A stretch of DNA of 64,000 nucleotides, from the NCBI RefSeq assembly GCF_003121925.1, contig NZ_QEWR01000002.1, forward strand, positions 806,001 to 870,000, read 5' to 3'. The notes under the pieces are model-generated. The model was not told the DNA's origin. It saw nothing but the letters and a program-made list of their open reading frames with translations, and did no database searches. Source of the DNA: Ignatzschineria indica. GTDB taxonomy: Bacteria > Pseudomonadota > Gammaproteobacteria > Cardiobacteriales > Wohlfahrtiimonadaceae. The position numbers and the translations under genes are program-made. Below are positions 54,637-63,021 of this stretch, in pieces (within the stretch, counting starts at the first letter, position 1; the number at the start of each line of letters is the position of its first letter).

Positions 54637-55674
54637 TTAAACACGCGCATAAGGTTCTAAACCTAGTGCCATACGACCATTCTTAGTTGCGATATTGATC
54701 GCCTCTTCAAGATCAGTGTAACGACAACCTGTAATCAAAAGTTTTAACTCTTCCCACATATCGCCATCACTAAATGGCAACATGTAATCAGCGATATTAT
54801 CTGTTCCAACCGCAACTGGAATACCTGCTTTTGCTAACTCATCTGCCGGGGTAATCGCATTACGCGTCGGTCCATGATCTTCACGTCGTGGGCTATCGAT
54901 CCAAGCAAAAGGACAAGCGATCACCATCATTTTTGCCTCTAACATCTTTTTATAGAGCATTTGACGATACGCTTCATCATGTGCGGTAATGGAGATACTA
55001 TGAATGGCGACGACACGCCCTTCCATTCCATGCTCGATCGTCTTATCGGCGACTAATTCTGTCTCTTTCTCCTCTTTGGAGTTGAATTGATCCACATGCA
55101 CATGAACCATCTTTCCTTGAGATTTTGCCGTCTGTAATAAAACATCCATATGAACAGCATCCATCCCTTCACCATGGTCTCGCAGATCTCGACGAGGTAA
55201 ACCACCAATAATATCAACCTTATCAGCCCCTTTATCGAACCAGTAGCGAGCCTCTTTATCAATAACACCTTTTAAAGTCTGATTGATCAGCTTGATCGTA
55301 ACATCCCCTTCATAATTCTTTCTTGCACGAAGTGCTGCATTAATCGCTCGCTCTTCCACGATGGGGTCAACATCGATAAAACTTCCGACAGCAGTAACGC
55401 CCTGCTCAATCATCCGCTCAATCCCCATGGAGAATTGACGATAATAATCCTCTTCAGTCATGCTGGACTTAATACGATCTAAGGTATCCCATTTTTCGAT
55501 TAAAGTTTGTGTCTGGTAGACTTCAAACCCTTCATAATCGATAGTAAAAGCACGATCTCCATGCATATGAGCATTCACCCAACCACCATTTTCACGAATA
55601 CTATTTAATAGATACGCCTTTAAGCTTCTTGTATCTGTATAAATGCGATGCTCTTTTGCCACTAATGTTGTCAT
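54637..55674 (-). CDS. Amidohydrolase-family protein, cytosine-deaminase-like
   Basis: The 345-residue protein is a metal-dependent hydrolase of the amidohydrolase superfamily. The metal and catalytic residues expected of cytosine/adenosine-deaminase-like members appear as NAHMHGDRAFT (HxH variant), VHVHVDQFNSKEEKETEL, AIHSISITAHDE, and AVGTDNIADYMLPFSDGDM with the aspartate. Substrate is unknown; related enzymes deaminate cytosine, triazines or act on N-acyl compounds. The frame is open to 55746, but ATG 55674 has AGGAG seven bases upstream. It lies downstream of the nadK terminator and ends before the hairpin series at 54461. Confidence 0.82.
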   Translation of the reverse strand: MTTLVAKEHRIYTDTRSLKAYLLNSIRENGGWVNAHMHGDRAFTIDYEGFEVYQTQTLIEKWDTLDRIKSSMTEEDYYRQFSMGIERMIEQGVTAVGSFIDVDPIVEERAINAALRARKNYEGDVTIKLINQTLKGVIDKEARYWFDKGADKVDIIGGLPRRDLRDHGEGMDAVHMDVLLQTAKSQGKMVHVHVDQFNSKEEKETELVADKTIEHGMEGRVVAIHSISITAHDEAYRQMLYKKMLEAKMMVIACPFAWIDSPRREDHGPTRNAITPADELAKAGIPVAVGTDNIADYMLPFSDGDMWEELKLLITGCRYTDLEEAINIATKNGRMALGLEPYARV

Positions 55675-55840
55675 GAAAATCTCCTTTCCTAAATGTTCTA
55701 TAAAATTAGCAATAGCTACTCTTCTCTTCACAAGCAGCCACGGCAATATGGTCTCGGCCGTTATGACGCTCTATCTCATCACCCGATTGAAGCTGATTCT
55801 TACTCTTTCAAGCTTCTTCACGCTTTTCTCAAGGCGAAAA

Positions 55841-55870
55841 AAAACCTCCATTGAAATAACGGAGGTTTTT
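55841..55870 (-). terminator. Terminator between nadK and the amidohydrolase gene
   Basis: AAAACCTCC (55841-55849) pairs with GGAGGTTTT (55861-55869) around an 11-base loop, with A/T runs at both ends. On the minus strand eight T follow; it probably ends nadK transcripts 285 bases past the nadK stop, and would shield the amidohydrolase gene. Confidence 0.88.
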
Positions 55871-56154
55871 AACAATTATTTTGAAGAATGGTTTTAAGAT
55901 CGATGAAGCTACTATTAATAAAATTGAATGAATTGCGTGGATTAAAAGGATTTAATGGAATAGAGATATGTGCGATCTGCACCATTCCGACCTCTGCCCA
56001 GTTATCCATTCGTCGCTTCATTAGCTTCATTGCCTTCCTCAAATTCATCTTCGTTTAAACAAACGAGTACATTCTAAGGGGTAAAAAAATAAAAGCAATC
56101 TTTTTTATAAACTTCTGCAGCAACTTCCTAGCAACTACTTACAAAAAAAACGCA

Positions 56155-57027
56155 TTAACGCCGGATATTAGGATGATCACCCCAATTGAGCTTTTCCCTT
56201 AAAATGGAGAAGTAATGATAGTTTTTAGAATGAAGGAGCGTCAAAGGATGAGAGGAGGGTTCGATCGTCAATCGCTCTCCATCAGAGAGGGATAAAAGCT
56301 CTTGTCCATCACAAGTGACATGAACATCCTCTCTCTCTCGATCACTCGTTACAACTTCAATTTCACAATCTGCCGGAATCACTAAAGGTCTATGGCTAAA
56401 TGTATGGGGACAGATCGGCGATATAATAATCGCCGGCAATGTGGGGTACATAATCGGTCCGCCGGTAGAGAGTGAGTAGGCAGTAGAACCTGTTGGCGTG
56501 GCGATAATCAATCCATCTGCACGATAAGTTGAAAGATAACGTTGATTAACATAAACATCGATCTCAATTAAACGTGAAAGCTCCGTTTTATGAATTACAA
56601 CATCATTCATGGCATAAGATCTTAACTGTTGATCGATCGAAGCCTTTAATAAAAAGCGCTCTTCATAAATGACATCACCTTCAAGAATCGCTCGAAGATG
56701 AGTATGAAGCATCTGTTGATCAATATCCGTTAAAAAACCTAATCGACCCAAATTAACACCTAAAACAGGAATATTGAGTTGATGCACCTTACGGGCAATT
56801 CCTAAAAAAGTCCCATCACCACCAAACGCGATAATCAGATCACAAGTGGCAATCTCTTTAATCAATGCCGGCGGATAGTTGAGACTATTGCGATACTCAA
56901 CATTATTGACCTCGATGGTTGTCGCACCGCACGACTCAATCACCGCTTTTGTTCGTTGAACCGCTTTTTGGATCTCATCAGACTCTCGATTACTGAGGAT
57001 TAAGGCGATTTTTTGAAATTTTCTCAT
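56155..57027 (-). CDS. nadK: NAD kinase
   Basis: NadK (290 residues from ATG 57027) phosphorylates NAD to NADP. The GGDGTFLGIARKV motif with its catalytic aspartate, GVNLGRLGFLTDID, and the second signature PTGSTAYSLSTGGP are intact, followed by ISPICPHTFSHRPLVIP. The frame is open to 57102, but the extra 25 residues are AT-driven and the conserved protein starts RKFQKIALILSN. recN, dnaK or grpE, its common neighbours, are not adjacent. Confidence 0.95.
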   Translation of the reverse strand: MRKFQKIALILSNRESDEIQKAVQRTKAVIESCGATTIEVNNVEYRNSLNYPPALIKEIATCDLIIAFGGDGTFLGIARKVHQLNIPVLGVNLGRLGFLTDIDQQMLHTHLRAILEGDVIYEERFLLKASIDQQLRSYAMNDVVIHKTELSRLIEIDVYVNQRYLSTYRADGLIIATPTGSTAYSLSTGGPIMYPTLPAIIISPICPHTFSHRPLVIPADCEIEVVTSDREREDVHVTCDGQELLSLSDGERLTIEPSSHPLTLLHSKNYHYFSILREKLNWGDHPNIRR

Positions 57028-57439
57028 ATTTTGTGCTATTGTAATTTTATTTGATATTGAATTAATTATAGGGTTTATAGCATAGCATGATCGCTTATTC
57101 ACTCTTAAGCTACAAATATATCTTACAAAGATATCTATATATCTATTTAAGGTATATCTATCTAAGGCTAGAAATCCTCACTATCAAAAAAGATAGGCAC
57201 TAGTTTAATTCTATTCCAGAATTAACTCACTACCTCACTCAAAACAGTTGCGATCTACTCATACCAGAGTGGATCAGTCCTCTATTTTCAGTAAGTTAGT
57301 GAAGAATGGTCGCTTATCGATAAAACCAAAACCTATCTAAACTTCAGAGGTGTTTGGATAACCGATCTTATAAAACAGATTTTTAACCCCATTTTCAACC
57401 CCACTTTTAACTTAAGAAATAGTTATATGAGTCAAAGGA

Positions 57440-57547
57440 TTAAAGGGTGTTGCGGTCTACATCTATTTTTACTGCAATATCACTAATATCCTTACTCAAA
57501 ATCAGATAATCACGGCAATCAACAATATGCTCAAAAGCTTGCCTCAT
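57440..57547 (-). pseudogene. Possible small ORF or gene remnant with HTH-like end
   Basis: From ATG 57547 the frame gives 35 residues ending SKDISDIAVKIDVDRNTL before TAA; upstream it stays open to 57607. DIAxxxxVxxxTL fits the recognition-helix pattern of TetR-type and other helix-turn-helix proteins, cut off just where the next helix should follow. A C-terminal PriA-like IDVD ending is the other resemblance. AGGAG is only two bases before the ATG. It may be a remnant, a small protein, or chance. Confidence 0.2.
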
Positions 57548-57735
57548 TACTCCTAATCCATATGGTAGAGATTTAAAAATTGAGAGATCATCATTAAAAC
57601 ATAGAGATCAAACATCGATACTACAAAATGACTACTTAGACAATACCGAAAAGAGCTATCGAATAACACGATCAATATGGCAAAAATAGAAGAGATCTCA
57701 CAAACAGATCTAACAAAATAAGGAGCAAGGATAAA

Positions 57736-57783
57736 ATGAACAACAAGAGATCTACTCTCTCCAAAGTTTTCGGATTGAGATAA
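57736..57783 (+). CDS. Possible 15-residue leader peptide upstream of the antiporter gene
   Basis: AAGGAGCAAGGATAAA is followed by ATG and a 15-codon frame, MNNKRSTLSKVFGLR, 209 bases upstream of the antiporter start. The strong ribosome site is the only support; the -10 box at 57900 lies downstream, so it would need another promoter. Confidence 0.2.
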   Translation: MNNKRSTLSKVFGLR

Positions 57784-57899
57784 AAATTGAGATGAGAGTT
57801 GAGAGGGCGATTGGATTATCGATTGAAAGCACTCTCGGCAGAGGTGCTGATAAAGTTAGCAAAATGACGCGATTATCACTTTTTTAATGAAGTTAGGGA

Positions 57900-57905
57900 T
57901 ATAAT
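57900..57905 (+). promoter_or_regulatory. Candidate -10 box of the antiporter gene
   Basis: A perfect TATAAT lies 88 bases before the start codon; the -35 region (CACTTT) is weak. Confidence 0.45.
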
Positions 57906-57992
57906 TTAGGGATTAGAGATCATTACAAGATCATATCAATAAACGTATGAGCAGAAGTTCTCATCAACTACGCAATTATAATCGGAGGTAAA

Positions 57993-59411
57993 ATGCGTAA
58001 AGCCCTTTTCTTTCTACTTATGAGCATGCTCCCCGGCATCGCTTTAGCGGGAGGCGAGCTCTCTTTTGATGGCCCAAGTCTCTCTCCTCTTTGGTCCATT
58101 CCCTTTATTGGGATTATTCTCTCCATCGCAGTTCTCCCCCTCTTTGCCCCGAAATTATGGGACCATCATTACGGGAAAATTGTCTTTGGCTGGACCCTCC
58201 TCTTCTTTATTCCGCTGTTAGTTACCTATGATATGAGTATTACAGCGAATATTTTTACCCATGCATTAGTCGAAGAGTATATTCCCTTTATCCTCTTGCT
58301 CCTTGTACTCTTTGCGGCATCGGGGGGTATTCATATCTCCGGCAATTTAGTAGCGAGCCCGAAATTTAACGTTTCGATCTTAGCTATTGGTACCGTTTTA
58401 GCATCAGTGATGGGAACAACGGGTGCTGCGATGTTACTCATTCGCCCTATCCTCTCAGCGAATAGAAATCGTAAGCATCGCATGCATATTCCGATCTTCT
58501 TTATCTTCCTTGTTGCGAATATCGGAGGAGGGTTAACGCCACTTGGAGATCCACCGCTCTTCTTAGGTTTCTTAAATGGGGTTGATTTCTTCTGGACATT
58601 GCAACATATGTTCTTCCCTGTTCTAATCTTCTCACTTATTTTGCTAGGTCTTTTCTATCTGATTGATAGCTACTATTTCAAAAAAGAGAAGATCGCGCCT
58701 TCAGATGAGAAGACGACTGTCGTTATTGTTGGAAAGCAGAACTTTTTGATCATCTTAGGGGTTCTTGTCGGTATTATTATCTCCGGCATCTGGATTCCTG
58801 GCATCTCATGGGAGATCTTTGGGGTTGAAGTACATCTAGAGAATGTTCTTCGTGATCTCTTCTTTATCTTCTTAACGATTGTCTCTCTGAAAATCACCTC
58901 AGACAAAGTTCGCAAAGATAACAACTTCAATTGGCATCCGATTATTGAAGTCGCCAAAATCTTTGCCGGTATCTTCTTAACGATTGTTCCTGTTATTACC
59001 ATTTTAGAAGCAGGTAAAAATGGTGCATTTGGTTCAGTGGTAGATATTACCCATACCAGTGATGGTGAGCCGATTAATGTGATCTACTTCTGGGTAACAA
59101 CTGTATTATCTGCATTCTTAGATAATGCTCCGACCTATCTCGTCTTCTTCAAGATGGCAGGCGCTCAAGCCCCTGAAGGTGTCGCTGCTGCTGACTTCTT
59201 AATGAATGGCATTCCGGCGACCTTACTTGCTATCTCGATGGGTACCGTATTTACAGGACCATTAACCTATATCGGTAATGCGCCTAACTTTATGGTTAAA
59301 TCGATGGCAGAACAGGAAGGTATTAAAATGCCTTCATTCTTCGGATACTTCTTTATCGCAATAATTGTTTTAGTTCCGATCTATATTCTGCTCAATTTCA
59401 TCTTCCTCTAA
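57993..59411 (+). CDS. Sodium:proton antiporter, NhaD/ArsB ion-transporter superfamily
   Basis: The 472-residue inner-membrane protein has about 11-12 helices. Sequence blocks IGGGLTPLGDPPLFLGFLNG and TTVLSAFLDNAPTYLVFF in the two halves are the opposed re-entrant motifs of the ion-transporter superfamily that includes NhaD, CitMHS and ArsB; IGNAPNFMVKSMAEQEG follows. Such proteins commonly exchange Na+ (or Li+) for H+, but a dicarboxylate or citrate role is not excluded. A signal-like start (FFLLMSMLPGIALAGG) precedes the first helix. Single gene, with its own terminator, 147 bases before lysC. Confidence 0.85.
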   Translation: MRKALFFLLMSMLPGIALAGGELSFDGPSLSPLWSIPFIGIILSIAVLPLFAPKLWDHHYGKIVFGWTLLFFIPLLVTYDMSITANIFTHALVEEYIPFILLLLVLFAASGGIHISGNLVASPKFNVSILAIGTVLASVMGTTGAAMLLIRPILSANRNRKHRMHIPIFFIFLVANIGGGLTPLGDPPLFLGFLNGVDFFWTLQHMFFPVLIFSLILLGLFYLIDSYYFKKEKIAPSDEKTTVVIVGKQNFLIILGVLVGIIISGIWIPGISWEIFGVEVHLENVLRDLFFIFLTIVSLKITSDKVRKDNNFNWHPIIEVAKIFAGIFLTIVPVITILEAGKNGAFGSVVDITHTSDGEPINVIYFWVTTVLSAFLDNAPTYLVFFKMAGAQAPEGVAAADFLMNGIPATLLAISMGTVFTGPLTYIGNAPNFMVKSMAEQEGIKMPSFFGYFFIAIIVLVPIYILLNFIFL

Positions 59412-59452
59412 TAGTGGATTAATCCCCATTAGAAGTTGTGAGATTTATCGAA

Positions 59453-59481
59453 AAAGCGCTAGATTTTCTAGCGCTTTCTTG
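59453..59481 (+). terminator. Terminator of the antiporter gene
   Basis: AAAGCGCTAGA (59453-59463) pairs perfectly with TCTAGCGCTTT (59467-59477) around a 3-base loop, followed by CTTG. It lies 41 bases after the stop codon. Confidence 0.85.
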
Positions 59482-59558
59482 TAATATTTATAGGTCGATC
59501 TCTTAATCGTATCGTCCTCTAATCACCGTACTTATAACAATAAGGCAGGATAAAATAA

Positions 59559-60779
59559 ATGACTCTGTTAGTACAAAAATATGGCGGCAGCTCAGTGGCA
59601 AATATTGAACGCATTCAGAATGTTGCCCGCCGTATTCAAAAACATCATAACGAAGGCCACCAAATGGTTGTTGTTCTCTCGGCGATGTCCGGAGAGACCG
59701 ATCGACTTTTAGAGTTAGCGCATGCAATTACCAAACGCCCTAACCCAAGAGAGATGGATGCGCTTGTTTCAACAGGTGAGCAAGTGAGTATCTCTCTCCT
59801 CTCTATTGCACTTGAAGCGATGGGAATTAAGGCAAAATCATACAATGGTGATCAAGCTCGAATCCTAACAGACCAAGCACATACCAAAGCACGTATTAAA
59901 AATATCGATACCTCAGCGATCGAAGCTGATCTTGCTGCTGGATATGTTGTGGTTGTTGCAGGATTCCAAGGAGTCACTGAAGATGGCTCTGTAACCACTT
60001 TAGGTCGTGGTGGCTCAGATACGACAGCCGTTGCACTTGCCGCTAGTCTAAAAGCGACCGAGTGCCAAATCTTTACCGATGTTGATGGTGTCTATACCAC
60101 CGATCCACGTATTGAGCCTAAAGCGAAAAAATTAGATAAAATCGCTTTTGAAGAGATGTTAGAGCTCTCTAGTTTAGGCTCAAAAGTGTTGCAAATTCGC
60201 TCTGTTGAGCTTGCCGCTAAAAACAAAGTTCCTATTCGCGTACTCTCCTCTTTAGCTGAAGGAGGCGAGGGAACACTTATTACTACAGAAAAGGATATTG
60301 ACATGGAAGCAGCCATTATCTCAGGTGTTGCAACGAGTAAGAATGAAGCAAAAATTACAGTTTTAGGGGTTCCTGATCAACCTGGAATTGCATTTAATAT
60401 TCTCGAGCAGATTAGTGACGCTAATATTGAGGTCGATATGATTGTGCAAAATATCTCTCAAGATGGCACAACTGATTTTACCTTCACTATCAATGAAGTG
60501 GATTTTGATAAAGCACTTGAAATTACAGAAAGATCCGCAAAAGAGATGGGGGCACGTAAAGTTCTTGGCGACAAAGATATCGTTAAAGTCTCTCTTGTTG
60601 GCTTAGGAATGCGTTCTCATGCCGGTGTTGCAAGTCTCATGTTTAAAACACTTGCTAATGAAAAGATTAATATCAAAATGATCTCTACCTCAGAAATTAA
60701 GGTTTCTGTAGTGATTGATAGTAAATATCATGAGTTAGCTGTCAGAGCGCTTCATGAGGCATTCAAGTTAGACGAATAA
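59559..60779 (+). CDS. lysC: Aspartokinase, monofunctional
   Basis: The 406-residue enzyme phosphorylates aspartate, the entry to lysine, threonine and methionine synthesis. The kinase part starts LLVQKYGGSSVANIERIQ and holds GRGGSDTTAVALAASL and TDVDGVYTTDPR. Two ACT regulatory domains follow from about residue 260 (ITVLGVPDQPGIAFNIL; VSLVGLGMRSHAGVASLMF). This is the 400-residue type of Gram-positives and pseudomonads, not the fused type. A strong internal start at 60303 may give a separate beta subunit. No asd gene is next. Confidence 0.95.
   Translation: MTLLVQKYGGSSVANIERIQNVARRIQKHHNEGHQMVVVLSAMSGETDRLLELAHAITKRPNPREMDALVSTGEQVSISLLSIALEAMGIKAKSYNGDQARILTDQAHTKARIKNIDTSAIEADLAAGYVVVVAGFQGVTEDGSVTTLGRGGSDTTAVALAASLKATECQIFTDVDGVYTTDPRIEPKAKKLDKIAFEEMLELSSLGSKVLQIRSVELAAKNKVPIRVLSSLAEGGEGTLITTEKDIDMEAAIISGVATSKNEAKITVLGVPDQPGIAFNILEQISDANIEVDMIVQNISQDGTTDFTFTINEVDFDKALEITERSAKEMGARKVLGDKDIVKVSLVGLGMRSHAGVASLMFKTLANEKINIKMISTSEIKVSVVIDSKYHELAVRALHEAFKLDE
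60303..60779 (+). CDS. Possible internal start: beta subunit of aspartokinase
   Basis: In frame inside lysC, AAGGA (60291-60295) lies seven bases before ATG 60303 (Met249, MEAAIISGVAT). Translation here would give a 158-residue polypeptide holding only the two ACT domains, as in the alpha2beta2 aspartokinases of Bacillus and Corynebacterium, where the beta chain begins at almost the same position. The site is seen directly; use of it is inferred. Confidence 0.5.
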   Translation: MEAAIISGVATSKNEAKITVLGVPDQPGIAFNILEQISDANIEVDMIVQNISQDGTTDFTFTINEVDFDKALEITERSAKEMGARKVLGDKDIVKVSLVGLGMRSHAGVASLMFKTLANEKINIKMISTSEIKVSVVIDSKYHELAVRALHEAFKLDE

Positions 60780-61224
60780 CACAAATAGCGAAAGCCCCAT
60801 CACTCTCACAGATCCCCCTAATAATAGAGTTAATGGAGATAATAAAGTAGTACTATTGTAAGTAGTACCATTGCGATCCCTCAATGAGATTCTTTCAAGA
60901 GTTGCCGTTTGCGGTTATACTTTAAAGAGTCTCTTTGGGGGATACTGCTTTTATCACAAGAAAACCTTAATGAGATAATCAACTGATACTGACACTGATA
61001 ATGACAGACAATCAATACAACTGATAATTGCAACCGATAATTGACAATCGAAAACTTACCATCAAATTCAAGTATTGATCTTTACCATTAATCTTTACTA
61101 TTGAACCTTAGAGTCGATCTTTAAAATCAGTTTTTAAAATCGATCTTTACAATTAATTTTTATCACGGATCTTAAATCTTAAGATTCACACTATGACACT
61201 TAAGAGTTATAGCGACGCTATTTT
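60780..61224. other. Intergenic region between lysC and tamA
   Basis: The 445 bases hold many near-repeats around ATCTTTA and CTGATAATTG (61000-61175) with a loose spacing of 14-16 bases. No gene or clear terminator for lysC was recognised. Confidence 0.5.
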
Positions 61225-63006
61225 ATGAAAAAAACAAAACTGTTTGCTCTTCTTCTCTGCCTCTTCTCCCTCTCGACGCTCGCCTTTGCCGAGCGAAAAA
61301 TGGTGGTGAAAATAGAGGGAATTGATAATAAAAAGGCATTAACGAATGCTCAAAATGCCACGGCTATATATGCCCTTAATGATAAAGATGCGCCCCCTGA
61401 TCTTCGTATCGAATGGCTCTATCAGGAAGGAATTAATCAAATTGCAGATGCCCTGCAACCTTATGGCTACTATCGAGCAAAGATTGATGCTGATCTGATT
61501 TATCAAAAAGATCAGGTCACGGTCACGTACCATGTCAATCCAGGTCCACAAATCCCCATCGGCTCTCTTATACTCGAAGTAACAGATCTCGACAAGATCA
61601 AAGAGCGCGATACGCCCGAAGCTAAAAAAGAGTATCAAGCTTTTGAAAAGATTATTACTGGAACCAAAATGAAGGTAGGGGCCCCCCTGAACCATACGCA
61701 GTATGAATCGACCAAGAGTAAGCTCTCAGAAAAAGCATCAGCCCTTGGCTATTTTGATGCTTACTATCCTCATCATCAATTATTGGTAAATCTTATCACC
61801 TATCAAGCAGATATAGATCTTGTGATGGCTTTAGGTCCTCGCTACCATTTTGGTCATACCACATTTCATCAGGAATATTTTGCGACGGAATTTTTAGATC
61901 GTTTTCTCCATAATATGCGCTCACAAAATGATTATAGCGATCAAAAATTGGTTCAACTGCAATCGACATTTAATGAGTCAGATTATTTTGAAGATGTAGT
62001 CATTGTGCCACGTACAAATTTTGAGACAAAAGAGGTTCCGCTCGATATCTATCTTCGTCCACGAAAACAGCGTACACTCTCACTCGGTGTCGGTTACTCT
62101 TCCGATATCGGTCTAAAAGCGATGGCAGGACTCAATTGGCACTATATCAATCGTTATGGACATAAACTCTTTACCAATCTTCTCTGGGCACAAAAGAGAC
62201 GTGATGCAATGATCAACTATCAGATCCCAGGAAGTCATCCCGTACAAGACCGCTATAACATCTTCTTCAACTACAATTTTGAAGATACCTCCACAAAAGA
62301 TTACACCACCTATCTTGTGGGAGGCTCTAAAGAGCGAGTACGAGATCAATATATGTATGGCTTCTCCCTCCATTATCAATATGACCGTTTTAGAGATATT
62401 GAAGGAGTACGCCAAAATAGCAAGCTCTTAATCCCCACAATCTATGGTGAGTGGAAAAGCTCTCCCAATCTCCCTTTTGATCAATTTGGTTTTAAAATTG
62501 AAGGTCGCGTAAGAGGAGCTGTCAAAAATGTTGCCGCTGATATGAGCTTTTTACAGACAAGTGCTATTTTGCACACCTATCTACCAATCACTGATACCGA
62601 TCGTTTTGTTTTAAGAGCCGGTGCCGGTTATACCAAGATTCGCGACAAGGATCTACGTAAACTACCACCGAGCCTTCGATTCTATACCGGCGGTGATAAC
62701 ACTGTTCGAGGCTATAAATATGATGGTATTGGTGAGAAAGGTTATAACGGCGATATCTATGGTGGAAAAAAGATGGTCCTAGCGAGTGTCGAATATGAGC
62801 ATAAAATCACGCCAAGCTTTGCAATTGTCGGCTTTGTAGATGCCGGTGATGCTTATAATGATAAGGTCAATCTAAAATATGGTGCCGGAACCGGTATTCG
62901 CTGGTATTCCCCGATTGGTGCTGTTCGACTCGATATTGCTCATGGTTTTAATAAAGAGTTTGGCGAAACCGTTAAACTTCACCTCAATATTGGCACGGAT
63001 CTATAA
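61225..63006 (+). CDS. tamA: Translocation and assembly module subunit TamA (Omp85 family)
   Basis: The 593-residue protein has a signal peptide (residues 1-22, ending TLAFA), POTRA domains at the N-terminal half (GYYRAKIDADLIYQKDQVTV; GYFDAYYPHHQLLV; FNESDYFEDVVIVP) and an Omp85 beta-barrel in the C-terminal half. In the barrel, PSLRFYTGGDNTVRGYKYDG is the signature loop, and KYGAGTGIRWYSPIGAVRLDIA is near the last strands. Length is close to E. coli TamA (577). It helps insert outer-membrane proteins and moves lipids with TamB. tamB does not follow; the next gene is tilS, 15 bases on. Confidence 0.92.
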   Translation: MKKTKLFALLLCLFSLSTLAFAERKMVVKIEGIDNKKALTNAQNATAIYALNDKDAPPDLRIEWLYQEGINQIADALQPYGYYRAKIDADLIYQKDQVTVTYHVNPGPQIPIGSLILEVTDLDKIKERDTPEAKKEYQAFEKIITGTKMKVGAPLNHTQYESTKSKLSEKASALGYFDAYYPHHQLLVNLITYQADIDLVMALGPRYHFGHTTFHQEYFATEFLDRFLHNMRSQNDYSDQKLVQLQSTFNESDYFEDVVIVPRTNFETKEVPLDIYLRPRKQRTLSLGVGYSSDIGLKAMAGLNWHYINRYGHKLFTNLLWAQKRRDAMINYQIPGSHPVQDRYNIFFNYNFEDTSTKDYTTYLVGGSKERVRDQYMYGFSLHYQYDRFRDIEGVRQNSKLLIPTIYGEWKSSPNLPFDQFGFKIEGRVRGAVKNVAADMSFLQTSAILHTYLPITDTDRFVLRAGAGYTKIRDKDLRKLPPSLRFYTGGDNTVRGYKYDGIGEKGYNGDIYGGKKMVLASVEYEHKITPSFAIVGFVDAGDAYNDKVNLKYGAGTGIRWYSPIGAVRLDIAHGFNKEFGETVKLHLNIGTDL

Positions 63007-63021
63007 GTGGAGAGTGATTAA

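Larger units (their letters stand above)
57028..57992. other. Long gap between nadK and the Na+/H+ antiporter
   Basis: The 965 bases between these divergent genes are long for this window. They hold ATATCTA-type near-repeats (57118-57165), a minus open frame of 56 codons with a helix-turn-helix-like end (57440-57607), a 15-codon plus frame with a good ribosome site (57736-57783) and a TATAAT box (57900-57905). I see no full gene. Confidence 0.55.

Noticed and set aside
55869-56048. Open minus frame of 59 codons between nadK and its terminator, with the stop codon touching the terminator stem.
   Set aside because: Weak ribosome site, several rare Arg and Leu codons and no recognisable motif; the position may be chance.
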